Source of the DNA: Drosophila pseudoobscura
Lineage: Eukaryota; Arthropoda; Insecta; Diptera; Drosophilidae
DNA: 64,000 bases
NCBI RefSeq assembly: GCF_009870125.1
Contig: NC_046681.1
Location: 6,337,001-6,401,000 of the forward strand
Direction: 5' to 3'
Shown here: one piece after another, positions 1 to 12,452 of the stretch
How positions within the stretch are numbered: the first letter of the stretch is position 1
Layout: each line of letters begins with the position of its first letter
The notes under the pieces: generated by a model
Told to the model about the DNA's origin: nothing
The model's input: the letters and a program-made list of their open reading frames with translations, nothing else
The model's database searches: none
Made by a program: the position numbers and the translations under genes

Positions 1-525
1 TCTATTCTAGGCATCAATTTTCGTATCTTTTAATTCGTCTGGCGCCAACAGCAACAGCTACAAAACGAGTAACGAGGAGAGATAATGATCATGTCGTTTC
101 ATTTTGGTTAGTATTATTAACACAAAGGGTCTCGCCACGAGATGCCCAGGTCTCCATTTGGGCGGTGACTAACACGAAACACACACAAAAATGTGTGTGT
201 GCTATTTTCGTTTCGTTTCGGCAATTCATTGAGATACATTTTTATACTTTTGTGCTTGCCTATGGGTCACGAAATCAAAATAGCGCCCAGGGGCTTCGAA
301 ACGTGCCCCAGAGTCGGGCCAAAGGGCGTCGCAGAAAGGGTCAGGACAGCCCCAAAGCAACGCGCTTTGTGCGTTTAACGAACGACACGCAAAGGTAAAA
401 GAAAAAAGTTTCGCCCCAAAGTATGCCACGTTTTCAGCTGATGAAGTGTAAACGGTTCCGACTGACAGCGGACCCTGAATGAAGAGATGGCAGAGACAGA
501 CAGAGTGGAAGAGAGGGAAACTTAC
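1..525 (-). other. DIP-theta intron, cut by the window edge
   Basis: Begins on the minus strand with GTAAGT at 525-520. It holds a short CA/GT patch near 178-200. No other feature was seen. Confidence 0.6.
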
Positions 526-623
526 CTTATAGGTCTGCAAATTATCGACAACGCACTGAAGGACCGCCTCCCGACTCACGGGCACTGTGACATTCTGCAA
601 GAGTTCGCCAAACTTTGGAAGAT
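526..623 (-). CDS. DIP-theta: DIP-theta-like gene, exon 3 of the part seen: start of first Ig domain
   Basis: This internal exon encodes the entry into the first immunoglobulin domain of a Dpr-interacting protein, a cell-surface adhesion and recognition protein of neurons. On the minus strand the acceptor is CTTCTTAG before 623 and the donor is GTAAGT after 526. The exon has 98 nt, entry phase 1 and exit phase 0. It reads D-LPKFGELLQ, then an N-glycosylation site (NVT), PVSREAVLQC with the first Ig cysteine, and VVDNLQTYK. That series is diagnostic of the DIP family, and I recall it as very close to D. melanogaster DIP-theta. The rest of the Ig domains and the anchor lie beyond the left edge of the window. 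The family call is firm; the choice of theta over other DIPs rests on memory of the sequence and on the neighbouring Hsp60C-like gene. Confidence 0.85.
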
Positions 624-1603
624 CTAAGAAGAGGAAATGATAATGTGATTAATACAAGTGGCTGATTGGAAGGGATCCCCGTGCCAAATAGAGCCAAAAT
701 TATCTTAGATCGAAGGTTCCTGGCTTACAGGGATTTGATGTAAGTTAAGAACCTCCGCTCTAAGCTAGTATGGCTATCATCAACGGCCCTGAAAGTACTA
801 CAAGTGTGTGCAAAAAGTGCTGTGTATCTTCTCTCAATGTATGGGTATGTACCTGCCCCTAGAAACACACCATTTCCCTTAACTCTGATTACATTTACAA
901 ATTAAAGGTTAATGAAAATAAATTGCATTCCATTTCATTTAATCTGCGTTGTGCCCTGATTTAAGTTGCAGATATCCAGTGGCCCATTTTACATTTTGCT
1001 TTGTGTTTTAGCATAAACCCACATCAACGGACCGGAGGCCCCACACAATCATGGCCTAGACCAACGAACGGCCTGGCCTGGCCTGTCACTCAGTTCTCAA
1101 CCAGTCAATCAAAAGGCAGGCTGTGTCGTGGCAGGCCGGGGCGGGGCGGGGCGGTGCGGCTGTTCAGTGAAGCGGCCAAAAGCGCGTTGACTTTAAACGC
1201 ACGCCCGCAAGTATGCAACAGATTTGTGGTTTTTAGTATGGAAGGGGCGGGGGGAGCGGATGGAACTTAAAACTTGGCCGCCAGGCTACTGCCTACTGCT
1301 GCCGCCTTTCTGTTTGACTGTTTTTGTTTGTGTTTGTGTTTGCACTTGTTTGTCGCTGACATCCCAGGCAGCAGCAGCAGCAGCGGCAGCAAAGCAAAGT
1401 TTTGCGCCCCACGCATATACTCGTAATAAAATAAAATACAAAAAAAGACGAGCCTCGGCTCTTTCTCTCATATGCGGGGCACGCATCGGTTAAGGCAAAT
1501 CAACACATAACAATCTTGTACTTAAAATGCGTAAACAAGGCGATAAGCAAGGGGTGTAGCAGCCAGGGCCATGTCCTGAGGATGGGCCTTCACTCTGTGT
1601 GCC

Positions 1604-1626
1604 TGTGTGTGTGTGTGTGTGTGTGT
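1604..1626. repeat. (GT)n microsatellite
   Basis: Uninterrupted GT dinucleotides in intron sequence. Confidence 0.9.
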
Positions 1627-2834
1627 TCTGGCGAATGTTTTTTGATGTTTATTGATGCGGCCGTAAATCTCAATTGTGGCGCGCAGAGCCAAAACGGCGG
1701 GAAAGTGCGCAAAACGGGCAACTTTTTGCCTGTTTTTGCTTGTTGTGGGTCCCCACATCCTGCGGTTGATTGTCGCCTAATCTCTGGCTAAACATCACGT
1801 TTTGAGTAGTCCTTGATACCCTTACGTTTGTGCGGTGTAATCACTAGATTCATGGGGCTATAAGCTGAAGGACTTTCCTACTTCAGTGAACAAATTATAT
1901 TGCCATAAAGGTGGCTCAAAGACTCAAAGAGCATCAGAGTTTCTGCTTCTCTCTTTCTCTCTGTTTTCGCTGTTTGTTTCTTGTGCGCCCTGAAGTATGC
2001 TTCACTTGATAATAATAATGGAAGTCCCCATGCCCCGCACTAATAAGCTCCATTACACAGACAGCCCTTCGATGCGTCAAATCCGTAGCAGACTGTCCTC
2101 AATGGCTGCCATTCCCACACACAGAGCGATCCAACGGTTTGTTTCGTCATCGTCTGTCGCCTTTTGCCAACTCATTTGATTTGTATTGATACGCACAGAT
2201 ACGAGTACTCCTACGAACGAGTATGTGCACCCCTTGTATACATAAGTGTGTGTTTATGTGTCTAAGTGTGTGTCCTTACGGCCTACTTCCCTTATGCCTC
2301 TTCTGCCTCTTCTGCCCCTTTGAGGCTCGTCTGAGGCGTTCGTGTGTGCAAAATTTGTTACGTCTTTGGGATTGAAAGTGTGATTGTTTAGTGGATTTAT
2401 GGGCATATGAAATTAGGATTTAATGTGCATATGCTTTAAGGATATATTGCATCTTATCCCCTTAGCCGACGCGTCGCTGGGTGCATAACAAAATGTTTAT
2501 GATATTTTTGAGCTGAAAATCCCCTGGCCAACCGGGAAGCTCTCTGCTAATTTTTTGTGCGGTTTTCGGAGCGCCTTTTATGGCTGCTTAAGTTCCGCGT
2601 AAACTTCAAGAGAGGCCCCCGCCGGAAAACAAATGCAATTTGAATGCTGATAATGTGCGGGCTCTTAACTCATCCGGAAGTTTTCCGAGGCTTGAAATTA
2701 TAAACTGCTTTTGGCTTAGTCACGAGTACCTAATGGGCCACTTTCTCAAGCTGCCGCCCCCACTCTTTGGCTGCTGCTGCTTAAAGCCAAGTTTATTAAG
2801 TCTCCTCGACTTGACTGGCATTCCAACTTAATAA

Positions 2835-2920
2835 GCAGCAGCAGAGGCAGGCAGCCATCAACAGAGGCAGGCAGCAGCAGTGGCAGGCAGCAGTGGCAGG
2901 CAGCAGTGGCAGTGGCAGCA
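2835..2920. repeat. CAG/GGCAGGCAGCAGT minisatellite
   Basis: GCAGCAGCAGAGGCAGGCAG is followed by repeated GGCAGGCAGCAGT units, ending AGTGGCAGTGGCAGC. It is noncoding, in a DIP-theta intron. Confidence 0.7.
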
Positions 2921-3779
2921 AAAACAAGTAAATGGCGCTATTTAAATGCTAAACAACTCTATTAAGTTGCACGACACACAGATACAGATTCAGATACACA
3001 CATGCATGCCAGCCAGCGTACATGCGATACTTTCTCTCCATATCCATGCCAAGGGCACAAGCTTAGCATTTTCTCCCGAGCCGTCTTTTCAGAGACAGAA
3101 AACTGAACCTCAGCACGTTTCAAATACAATTTACAATAAATAAAATTTAAAAGCGAGAAAAAAGACTGCGACAAGAGCTAAAGCAACTCTAAAGGCAGGG
3201 ACTCTCAGACATTGAGACAGCGAGGCAGTGAGGGAGGGGGGAGATGTGGAGGCTGAGAGGCAAAGGGCCGCATGCCGCACAAGCAGCTGACTTAATGGCG
3301 CCTGGCAGGGCATGGCAGGGCTGCTGGCAGACAAGAAATGAGCACGTGACGACACTGGGGATAAGTAAAATGATATGGAAACACGGCACAGAACTCAGGT
3401 GCAGGGCTCCCCCCTCTCTCTCGCTCTACTCTGTGTCGGAGGACTCACAATTAAATACTCTTAAAATCATAATTAAGAAAGAAAAAAGCGAACGTAGGGG
3501 TTTATTTTAATTTACTCAAAGGGCTTTTCTAAGTACCTTGAAGGTTAATTAATGTTTTCGTCTTTGTTTGATTGAATTTTGTTCATTTTAAACTCCTATT
3601 TTGGGTGTGCAGACACTGCCCACGGCACAACATCCAACTTCGCTTTGCAGAATCAATATTATCCTGATATCCTGCTTGTGCAAACACCAATCCAACACCT
3701 ATTCCTGTCATTTGTGCGTGCCCACACTCGCATAAATGGAAATTTCGAAAATTTTTATATAAATCAATTAGAAGTAATA

Positions 3780-4500
3780 TTTAAAAAATTACTATTAAAA
3801 CGTTAAAGAAATACAATTGCAAATAATAAATTTAAAATTAAAAAAAATGAGTGGAGAAAGACCGGTAAACAAATATTTTTGAATTCAATTTAATTTAGAT
3901 TTAATTTGAATTCAAAATTTAAAAAAAAATAATTTATGCTACTATAAAAACTTGAAAAAAATATAATAATAAATAATAATAAATAAATAATAATAAGAGA
4001 TAAATGAAATAAAAAAATCAATAAATACGGAAAAACTAAACCATTGACTAAATCAATTAAAAATAAAAATATTATTAACATAAAAGCGTGAAATAAATAG
4101 AATAATAAATAAAATAAAAATAAATAGCTTAATACTGCACGAAATTCAAAACCTTTAATTTAAGCAATCAAAAACAAAAACAACAATAACTACGTTACTA
4201 TACAAACTTGAAATAAATATAATATAAAATAATTAAAAATAATAAATCAATGCAAAATAAAGAAATGAAATACTAAAAAATTAATACGTACGGGAAAACA
4301 AAACCTTTGACTTTATACATTAAAAATAAACTAAATAAAATTTTAGTTGAAATAACAGCGTGAAACCAATAGAATAATAAATAAATTAATATAATAAAAG
4401 AAATAAATTAATACGGAATGAAATTCTGAGCCTTTGACTAAATCAATTAAAAATAATCATAAGAATAACAAATAATAATAACTTCTAATCAATAAATACG
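3780..4500. repeat. AT-rich block with degenerate tandem repeats
   Basis: Within a strongly AT-rich stretch two motifs alternate. A box like ACCTTTGACTAAATCAATTAAAAATAA lies near 4038, 4150, 4304 and 4430. A box like GCGTGAAATAAATAGAATAATAAA lies near 3950, 4086, 4207 and 4350. Spacing is about 110-155 nt, so this looks like three or four decayed copies of a roughly 130-nt unit inside a DIP-theta intron. Confidence 0.5.
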
Positions 4501-4820
4501 GCATGCAGAGGCCCAATCTAATGTTGTATTTAAGTTTCGTGGACACCAATCGAGTATCCCAAGCCAGATATATCCTGTACTTCCCATACTGTTATGCAAC
4601 AGTGCCTCTAACCCATACTCTTCTCATTGAATGGGACCCTTTCCAAAGCCAATCACCAGCTGCATGTACCCCAAGCAGAAACGATTCAGAAACTTGCTGC
4701 AGACGCTGTAGACACTTTCCTTGTGGAATATATGGAAATTCAAGTTGTTGGCTTTGCGGGATATGCCAGAAGGGGTACAGGGCTAGAGGTGATGCGGGGG
4801 GATGCTAGTGTATGACTTAC

Positions 4821-4895
4821 CTTTCTCTGGTATCGCATTGACGACCGTATCCTCGCGTATGTCTTCAAGTAGCTCATCCTTATTTTGCATTTCCG
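4821..4895 (-). CDS. DIP-theta: DIP-theta-like gene, exon 2 of the part seen: acidic linker before Ig1
   Basis: This 75-nt exon on the minus strand has acceptor CGTACAG before 4895 and donor GTAAGT after 4821. Entry phase is 1 and exit phase is 1. The frame set by the next exon reads EMQNKDELLEDIREDTVVNA then IPEK, and the split codon gives D of DLPKFG. It is an acidic, hydrophilic linker between the His/Asp-rich N-terminus and the first Ig domain. The two leading bases CG complete GCG (Ala) with the single G left by the exon ending at 12113, so the three exons join in one frame. Both splice sites and both phases agree, which makes a chance ORF unlikely. Function within the protein is not known. 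Confidence 0.8.
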
Positions 4896-6594
4896 CTGTA
4901 CGTGAGAGAGAGAAAGATTTTCGTACCGTTGCATACCGTCGTCAGTCAAGGCATGAAAAAGAATTGATCCAGTGCATAAGAGGGGGCCAAAGCGAGTGGA
5001 AAAGCAAGAGGGAGAAAGAGAAAGTATACATTTAGAGAGATGTAGTTAATATTGGCTTGGTTATCCTTAGTGTAAATTCAATTTGCGGCAAGAGCGGTGT
5101 GTAAGGAATATAAACAGATATCTTCTTTCCCTCGTCGGGTCGTTCGGTTTTCCCTGCAAGGAACTTGGAAAAGTGGCAGCTTAAAACCAACCAAAAACCG
5201 CACCCCAAGCCGCACGATCCAAAACACCCAACACCCACAAAAGAAAGTGGAGCTGTGCAATGGGAAAACTTTTCGTTTCGTTGCATTTTTCCAATATTTT
5301 AGGGTCACATTTTCAACGCCTTTGCCTTTACGGCCACGCTCGAGCAGCTTGTAATTTTCACACAGCCGCAAAATGAAGTTGCAACTTGACTTTTTTGCAG
5401 CATCAGGGGAGGGGAGGGGGAATCGATTAGGGGTTGCACTGGTCCCCCAAACAGGTAAATGCACACACACGCCTCATAAAATATTTAGTGAATGCCAAAA
5501 CCGAAATAGAGGTAAATAGATTTACGTTTATGAGGTTTCCGTTTAGAATGTGGAAACATGAGAGTGCCGCCCGCCTCGCCGTGTCATTGGACGACATAAT
5601 TAACAGAGAATTGGGCTGGAATTCGTTGGAAAACCATAGAGAATTTAGGAATAGTTAACCCCGTTTAACCCGAAGCTTAAATTAATTAAAGGAAACTCTA
5701 TATTTTGGCACTGAACGCGGGTACTCCCAGTATTGATTTTCATTTCACTCTTATGGCGCTATTTTATGTGTTTTTTTGCCAGGGGTTCCACGGCATTGAC
5801 ATCAAATAATGTTATTTAGAAGCGCAAGGACCTTGGACTCGACTGTAGGGGGGTCGCTCTATGTGGTGCGTGCAGACAGACAAGTCAATAAACCAAATGG
5901 ATTGCCATTTCTACAACGAGATGTGGATGGAACCTTCGAACCGAATGGCAAGACGCAGACAGACAGTCGGACAGACAGGCAGTCAGACAGGAGTGTAGTG
6001 GAGTGCTCTGAGAGGCTGGGAAGAAACAAATTTTCAATTAATTTTCATGTTGCGTAGGAGCCTTGGAAACAGTTTGCATTTTGCATTTTAATAAACGCCA
6101 AGCACATGCTAACTGGACGGAAGGAGCAAGGGAATGAGACTTTCCTTCGACTTGTCGCAGCTGCCTGGCAATGCAAATACATTTTGTGGTTGCAGCGCCC
6201 GAAAGTATGCAATAAATTCGATTTCTACTAGGATAGAGAGAGGAGAAAAGCAACTGGGAATGGGAATGGGCATGGAGGGTGGTTTCACAGTGTGACCAAA
6301 GCCGCGTCTCCGGCAAAGGCAAACATCAAGAAGTTTTTGTATTCGACTTCGGTTTCTCTCTCTCCCTCTCCCTCTCTCTCTGTCTGTCTGCCGCTGCTGT
6401 TTTGTAATATTTTCTGTATGTCGCATCTCCCAACTCCAACTGTCTCTGTCTCTGTCTCTGCTTTTGAATTCCTTTCGTTTCTTGCGGCTTTTGGCTCATG
6501 TGCAGACATGGAAAACGCATTGAATGGGGGCAACAAATGTTGCCAGGAGAAATGCTATGCTATGCTACGTGCTCTAGGACCAGACAGTGCCGCT

Positions 6595-6619
6595 GCACAC
6601 ACACACACACACACACACA
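6595..6619. repeat. (CA)n microsatellite
   Basis: Uninterrupted CA dinucleotides in intron sequence. Confidence 0.9.
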
Positions 6620-8624
6620 GCAAAGCCCCGAAAGAGTTGTGAAAGTTGTTCGAAAAAGTTCCCTTCTTTCCTGCTTTCTATGCTTTCCATGACGTGATTT
6701 GCAGGCAATACGACGTGACCGTGAAAAATAGTAGAACGAGGCAAAAAGAAGGGAAGCTCTCGCAAGGGAGAGAGTCTGTGCTGGAACATTTTGGGATTGC
6801 CAGCAATTCTGTGGCAAGTGCAGATAAATGTTTGATAAGGAAGAACTTACAGAACACTGAAATAGAAATTCTCTTTGGACCACCTTTAAGATCCATTAAA
6901 GCGTTTCCATCCCGAACAAAATATAAGCCCGTAATTTGCCTACTTTCGAGTCCATTTAGCTGCACACCTTTAGGGGCTGCCACCCCCGCCCCAATTGCTG
7001 TCTAACCTCAGAACTTCATTAGCCAAAGAGCACGCACTGCCCCGGCCCCCAAAAGCATTCAAACGACAGAAACAACAAACGAGAAGGAAATCTTCAAATA
7101 AAGAAAAACGACCGAACGAGCGATGCTATAAATTGTACGGGCGGCACAAAATAAATGTAAAGTAAATGGCGCTAATTCAAAGTAGATTTATTTATTATGC
7201 CATTTTTGGCTCTTTGCGGCACAGCGCCGAGAAATATGCTTTAAATTTTCCATCCCAAACATTGTCGCTGGCAGACAATGGGACAGCGACAGAGACAGCG
7301 AAAGCGAACAGGGGGCAGCAGCGGGGGGAAACATGGGTTCGGTTCCACGGAGGAGAGGCGCTCCCTCCACGCCATTACGGGAACAGGAACAGAAACACCA
7401 AACACAACGAAGGCGTAGCCAAAACAAAACATGCAAAAAATGGGAAAACAAAATTGAAAGTTATCGCGATATGTTTGGACTACGAAATACCCTGAATGCC
7501 TGTATATGAATTATTTTTGTGGAATTGATTATTTTAAAATCTTCTTTATAATAATAGCAACATTTTTCCTGCTACTTTTCCTATGATTATATTTTGTATT
7601 AATTGTTTTCCTTTATATCAACATATTTAATACAGCTCACACCTATATCTACTATTATCTATTATTTTGTATATCTACCTATATTTTTTCAATAATATTA
7701 TTCTATTTTTGGAATAGCTCCAATAGTTATATAGTTCAATAGTATAAATATGGTATAAAGTATTTAATAATAATAATAATATACTATGTAATATAATAAT
7801 AGTTCAAAAATCAGCTCGATGTATCTGTTTTTTTCCAATGGTTTTTTTTAACAAGCTCCCATCACTTTTTTATTATTCCTCAAACACAATATACCCCTAA
7901 GGGCTATGCGTATTCCAGGGTACGTAAAGCAAAAGCAAACAAATGAAAATATATTTTGGTTGTGCGCCGAAAATTATGCAACAACAACAAAAACACACAC
8001 CAGAGAAGCTCGAAAGATCCCGCCCTGCCTGGAGCCTGGAGCCATCGCCGCCACTTCTATGGACAGCTGTAGGTTCTCCGAGAGTTCTGCTGTTCTGCTT
8101 CTGAGGCGGATTTTAATTTACGCTCTTCCTTTTTTTTTGTGTCTCACTTTGCACTCCCCCAAAAGATGGGCGCACCGAGGGGGTAAGATGACTGAGAAGC
8201 ATAGCACCTGCTGCCAGCGACAGGCAGCGACTGCTGGCTGTTGTGTCTTTCCCCGCTGTTTGCTGTTGATTTTTCTTAACGCATTTAAGCCAATTCTCGC
8301 CTCTTCGCCGCTCACTCACTCACTGTCTCTGGTCTCTAGATGATTTATTAGCCAACAGACAGCGAAGGGACGCCGGCGGCCAAGGAGCAACCGAAACGGA
8401 ACCCAGAGCCTCCTCCGCCAGAGATTATCAGTGTACGGTCTAGAGAGGTGTCAACGACTGCCGCCTTGCCTGTAAATTTGTACAAATTTGTCTATGATTC
8501 CGGTAAGTGTTGGTAAGTGTTTGCTCATGGCCCGGCTAATGATTCCAATTAGTGGATGGAGGGGCCGCAAGTTTACACAAGTTCGGGTAGGGGATGCGAA
8601 GCCTAATGGCGGTACGCGACTTAC

Positions 8625-8770
8625 AGAGCATTATCCTTATCTTTGTTTTGATATCCATTGAGCAACACCTTCTTTTCATTCGAACCATCATTAATCTCTC
8701 GATGGCCAAGTTTCTGAGCCAACTTCGGCAGCGCGCGCTCCTCAGTCCAAAATGATGATAAAACTTGCTG
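8625..8770 (-). other. exon-like ORF between DIP-theta exons, not in phase with them
   Basis: On the minus strand an acceptor (CGTACGCAG) is followed by 146 nt and a strong donor, GTAAGTCGC. One frame is open throughout and protein-like, beginning QQVLSSFWTEERALPKLAQK and ending KDKDNAL. A second frame is also open. The third, which is the one needed if this followed the 12113 exon (phase 1), has a TGA after about eight codons. The length is not a multiple of three, so it cannot be a cassette exon of the three-exon chain. Joined only to the 4895 exon it would read from the second frame, with an internal ATG at about 8698. It may be an alternative leader exon, an exon of another gene, or chance. 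Confidence 0.3.
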
Positions 8771-11421
8771 CTGCGTACGTGATGGAGAGTCCTCTCTGTC
8801 TGTGAATGCGTCCGTGGATGGAGGGAGGAGCACACTTTGTTGCCAGCTTAATGCATTTCCCTCATGGCACAAGGCGAGAGAAAGGAGAGAGGTCTGCTCG
8901 GGGGATAACTTTCAAATTAGCAGCATGCAAATTGTGTGCTACAATTTCTATGCAACACTTGCATTCGAGCTATCAGGTGTCGAGTTTTGCTTTTGTTCTC
9001 CCTCTCCATCGGCATTTTCCCTCTCCATTTTCCATTTTCATATTCAGTTTTCGAAACAGAAAACTGACGGAGCGCAAAACTTTGTGGCTAATTGAGTTGT
9101 GTGCCATATTTGATATGTGGCAGTCAGGACAAGTTTGATTAGAGATTCCCGAAATGGCTAAAGGCGGCCCGCCCCCCAGCCACCCTGTCCCCCTGCCATT
9201 CCCATGCAAGCAGCAGATCAACAGTCAGTAAATTAAATTTAAACTTAGAGTTTAAGAGGGGAGCGGCGGGGCGGAGGCAACTTCAAACGACCCCAACAAC
9301 AGCAGAGGTCCAGCAGCGGAAAATTATGTTAAAGCAAAACATTCGCCAAGAGGCAATACCAAAAACAACACAAAAAACAAAAGAAAAGCGAAACAACGAA
9401 TGAGGAGAACCAACTACTAAAAGAAGTACATAGTTCAAAATTAAGACCGGAGGATACCCCGAGAGGAGGGAGCGAACAACAAAGAAAGACAGAAAACATA
9501 GTGGGATTTCAAGTCGTATTTCTGGTTGAAATAAATCTAATAAATACCTACAATGTTTTAGACAAAATCGGAGCTATGTTTAAGAAAAAAATATCTTTTA
9601 AAATGTGTTCCTACACCCTGAGAAAAAAGGCTTGTAAGCAGAAAGGGTTTTCACATAGATTTTGTCATTATATGAAAGTATTTGATTTAAACATGTTTAA
9701 AATAGCTATTAGCATTATTTAATAATAATAATAATAAAAAACATGTATCACATTCAAGAACAAATATATTTTATATTTTAATTAAATATTTTCATATTTA
9801 AAATAAACTTATAAAACTTGTAGGCTTTCATATATTACATTTATTTTAAACTGTTTTAAATTTATATTGAATATGGGCCGTATTAAAATGACTTTTTAAT
9901 TCATTTATGTTTAAACCAATAAAAATTATATATATTTTATTTAGCTTTGAATTCAAAATTCGAAACTTTAATTCCATTTATTGGGTAACACAACCACACA
10001 ACCATTTTTCTCTGAGATTATGTGGATAGAATAGAGAATATTCAGAGTTATAATCAAACTACGTGGTTTTATTGATCTTTGTAGAAAAATTCCATCCATA
10101 ATCCCTAGCTACTTCTAAATTCCTCTCGAGACCTCGAAAGCCCTACCATTTCACCTGTTACATACCCTCCAGCTATTACAGCATACCCCTCTGCTCCCTG
10201 GCACCCACAAGCAACAAGAGAGACGAGACCACCAATAGAGACCACCCAAAGAGCAGCAGCAGCAGCAAAAAAATAAAGTACAAATTACAAGAACTAAAGC
10301 AAATAAAGAGCAAAAGCAGGAGGAAACAACAAGAGTCGCGTCGCGTCGCACACTTTAACACACGGTGACACGGCCTCAAAGGCCAACAGCGACCGTGATT
10401 GTTGTACTGCAGTCGCCACCCCAACACCCTACACCCCCACCACCCTCTGCCACGATACACACTCCCCTCTTTGATTACCGCTCCACTCGGCAGGCAGCAG
10501 CTCATCCGCTTGGTTGCCACCAACCAAGCGCCAGGCGCCACACAAAAAAAGGTCTTGCATACTTTTAGTTGCAACGCGAAAGCGTGTGAAAAAAAGCACA
10601 CACACACACACACATAGACAGCAGGAAAAATGGCGACGAATAAAAGGGAAATGACATAGAATGCGCAAAGTGCATGTGTCTGTGTCTGTGTCAGTGCCTG
10701 TGCGTGTGTGTGTGCGGTGTACAGAGCGACAAAATTTTCTGCAGTCAGTGGGGAAATTGTTGAAAAATTGTCAAACAATTGCCGCTACATCAGAAAAGGA
10801 AAAGCTACAGCAGCACTGGCGGAAAAGCTAAAAAAAAAGAGCAAAGGAAATGCATGCAGAGAGCAAAAAGAGAGAAAGGGAAAGCACACAAACGTGAAAA
10901 TTCAATCAAGATTCATCGAAACCCAAACAATAATTGATAATTGTACAAGCGGAAAAGCAGCTTTCGAATAGCTGATAATTAACCAAAAGGGAAAACAGGA
11001 AAACAGGACTAAATATACGGTCCACAAATGAGACCCTGGAGGGCCCTCCCAGGACAACTATGGACTCCCAGCAGCACGGCACAGCACAGCACATGCTCTC
11101 GCTCTAGTGCAAAATCCCATATGCAAATCCCTCTTTAAAAACTCTTTTTTGGGGGCACAAAAAATTCATGGGATCCCATGGTCAAGTCATGTCAAGTCAT
11201 AAACCCAGAAACTGACGACCTAAAGTGCCATCAATCACAATGTCAATCACTTTTTGTCATAAGTAGATACTCAAACAAGGACACAGGACGACGCACACAG
11301 CACACATACGGCGCACAGTGGATCCGGAGGGGGCATGAGGGAGGATACATTTTCAGAGGTTCAACATTGTGTGTGGCAATGTCAACGTTTGTCCACTTGT
11401 TGAACAGCCCAAGCAGAAGGA

Positions 11422-11454
11422 GGAGCGAGGGGGAGCGAGGGGGAGCGAGGGGGA
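11422..11454. repeat. 10-nt tandem repeat (GAGCGAGGGG)
   Basis: Three perfect copies of a decamer, with a partial fourth, in noncoding sequence just left of the DIP-theta signal-peptide exon. Confidence 0.8.
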
Positions 11455-12112
11455 TGAACCGTAGCAGGAACAGGAGACAGACGGCAGAGGGCAAGTCATA
11501 GACAAAGAAAACTTAAGTGGTCACTGTCCAGGGAGCAGCAGCAGCAGCAGCATGTGTGGGAGCTCCACACCGTGTGTGGCACAGAGGCAGGTCCATGAGT
11601 AAGCCACAATACGCATACGCCATGTGGGGACACCGGACCGAGCTCCTCCCCCCTCCCTCCTTAATTATGCTGTGGGCTCTTTATGCCTGTGCGGACAATG
11701 ACAACTTAAACAGCCACTAAAGCTAACCAGGCACGTGCTGCCCTCTTCCCCTTTCGCCATATCTCACACTCTGCCACTCTACCGCTCTACCGCTCTGCCG
11801 CTCTCTCTCTGTGGCACTGTGTTCAATGAGCTCCACTGTGTGTGTTATTTGGGGGCTCCTGCCAGTCACATAATTCACTTGAAATGACATCCAGATAGCT
11901 TTTCTAAATGTCGGCTACGCGGGAGACGGGAGACGACACTCGAAAGTTTTTGACCTTGTGGCCCCGCACACAGCCGAAATGAAAAGTGAAAGAAGGAGTG
12001 ATCCAGAGCGGATATACCATCAGCCCTGTTTCGAGCTTCATTTTCGTTAAATTGACGGGAAAAGGAACTTGAGAACAAGGTTGATGGGATTGCTGTAATG
12101 AAATCTACTCAC

Positions 12113-12452
12113 CCAAGTGATGTGCTATGTGATCCCGCTCCTCGGACTCGCCAATGATAAAGTCCTGATGCTGCTGATGATGCATCATTTCCAGGTGATG
12201 GTGCATATCCCCGTCATCGTCATCGTGGTCATGATCGTGCATCATATCGTGGTCCTGGGCCTGGGCCGAGAGGATGAGCGAGAGGAGGCAAATGGCCGAG
12301 GCGATGGCGGCAACAATTAGCCTTGCGGATATTTCCGGCATTTTATGCTTCCGCTGCAATTTCATTTTCCGACATTGCTGCTGCTGCTGCCTCTGTTGCT
12401 GCCGTCGCAGCATTGCTGCTTCCGCTGTCAGCGGAAATATTTTAATTTTCAT
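12113..12452 (-). CDS. DIP-theta: DIP-theta-like gene, first coding exon: signal peptide and His/Asp-rich segment
   Basis: This exon opens with ATG at 12452 (context AACAAAATG) and ends at donor GTGAGT after 12113, in phase 1. It encodes 113 residues. In-frame ATGs also occur at residues 14, 30 and 38, and the true start cannot be fixed; residue 30 or 38 would leave a normal-length signal peptide. Residues 9-37 are Gln/Arg/Lys-rich. Residues 45-65 are a strong hydrophobic signal core ending SAQA, with likely cleavage before Q66. Residues 66-97 are very rich in His, Asp and Met, then an acidic stretch leads to HIAHHL. The exon joins in phase to the one at 4895. DIP proteins are secreted to the neuronal surface and usually GPI-anchored. 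The His/Asp run is an oddity for this family; metal binding is only a guess. Upstream leader exons are probable. Confidence 0.75.

Larger units (their letters stand above)
624..4820 (-). other. DIP-theta intron
   Basis: Lies between the 4895-4821 and 623-526 exons. It contains a G-rich tract with four closely spaced G-runs at 1138-1156 (possible G-quadruplex), a CAG tract near 1368-1390, the GT microsatellite, the CAG minisatellite at 2.84 kb and the AT-rich repeat block. No supported gene within it. Confidence 0.6.
4896..12112 (-). other. DIP-theta intron, about 7.2 kb
   Basis: Lies between the signal-peptide exon and the linker exon. It contains the exon-like ORF at 8625-8770, CT- and CA-rich simple repeats at 6.35-6.62 kb, and AT-rich blocks at 7.5-7.9 and 9.7-10.0 kb. 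The long ORFs here are made by dinucleotide repeats. Confidence 0.55.

Noticed and set aside
10176-10778. 200-codon open frame on the minus strand
   Set aside because: Built from CA/GT and CAG repeats (runs of CVCVCVC and LLLLL), with no start context, domain or splice support.
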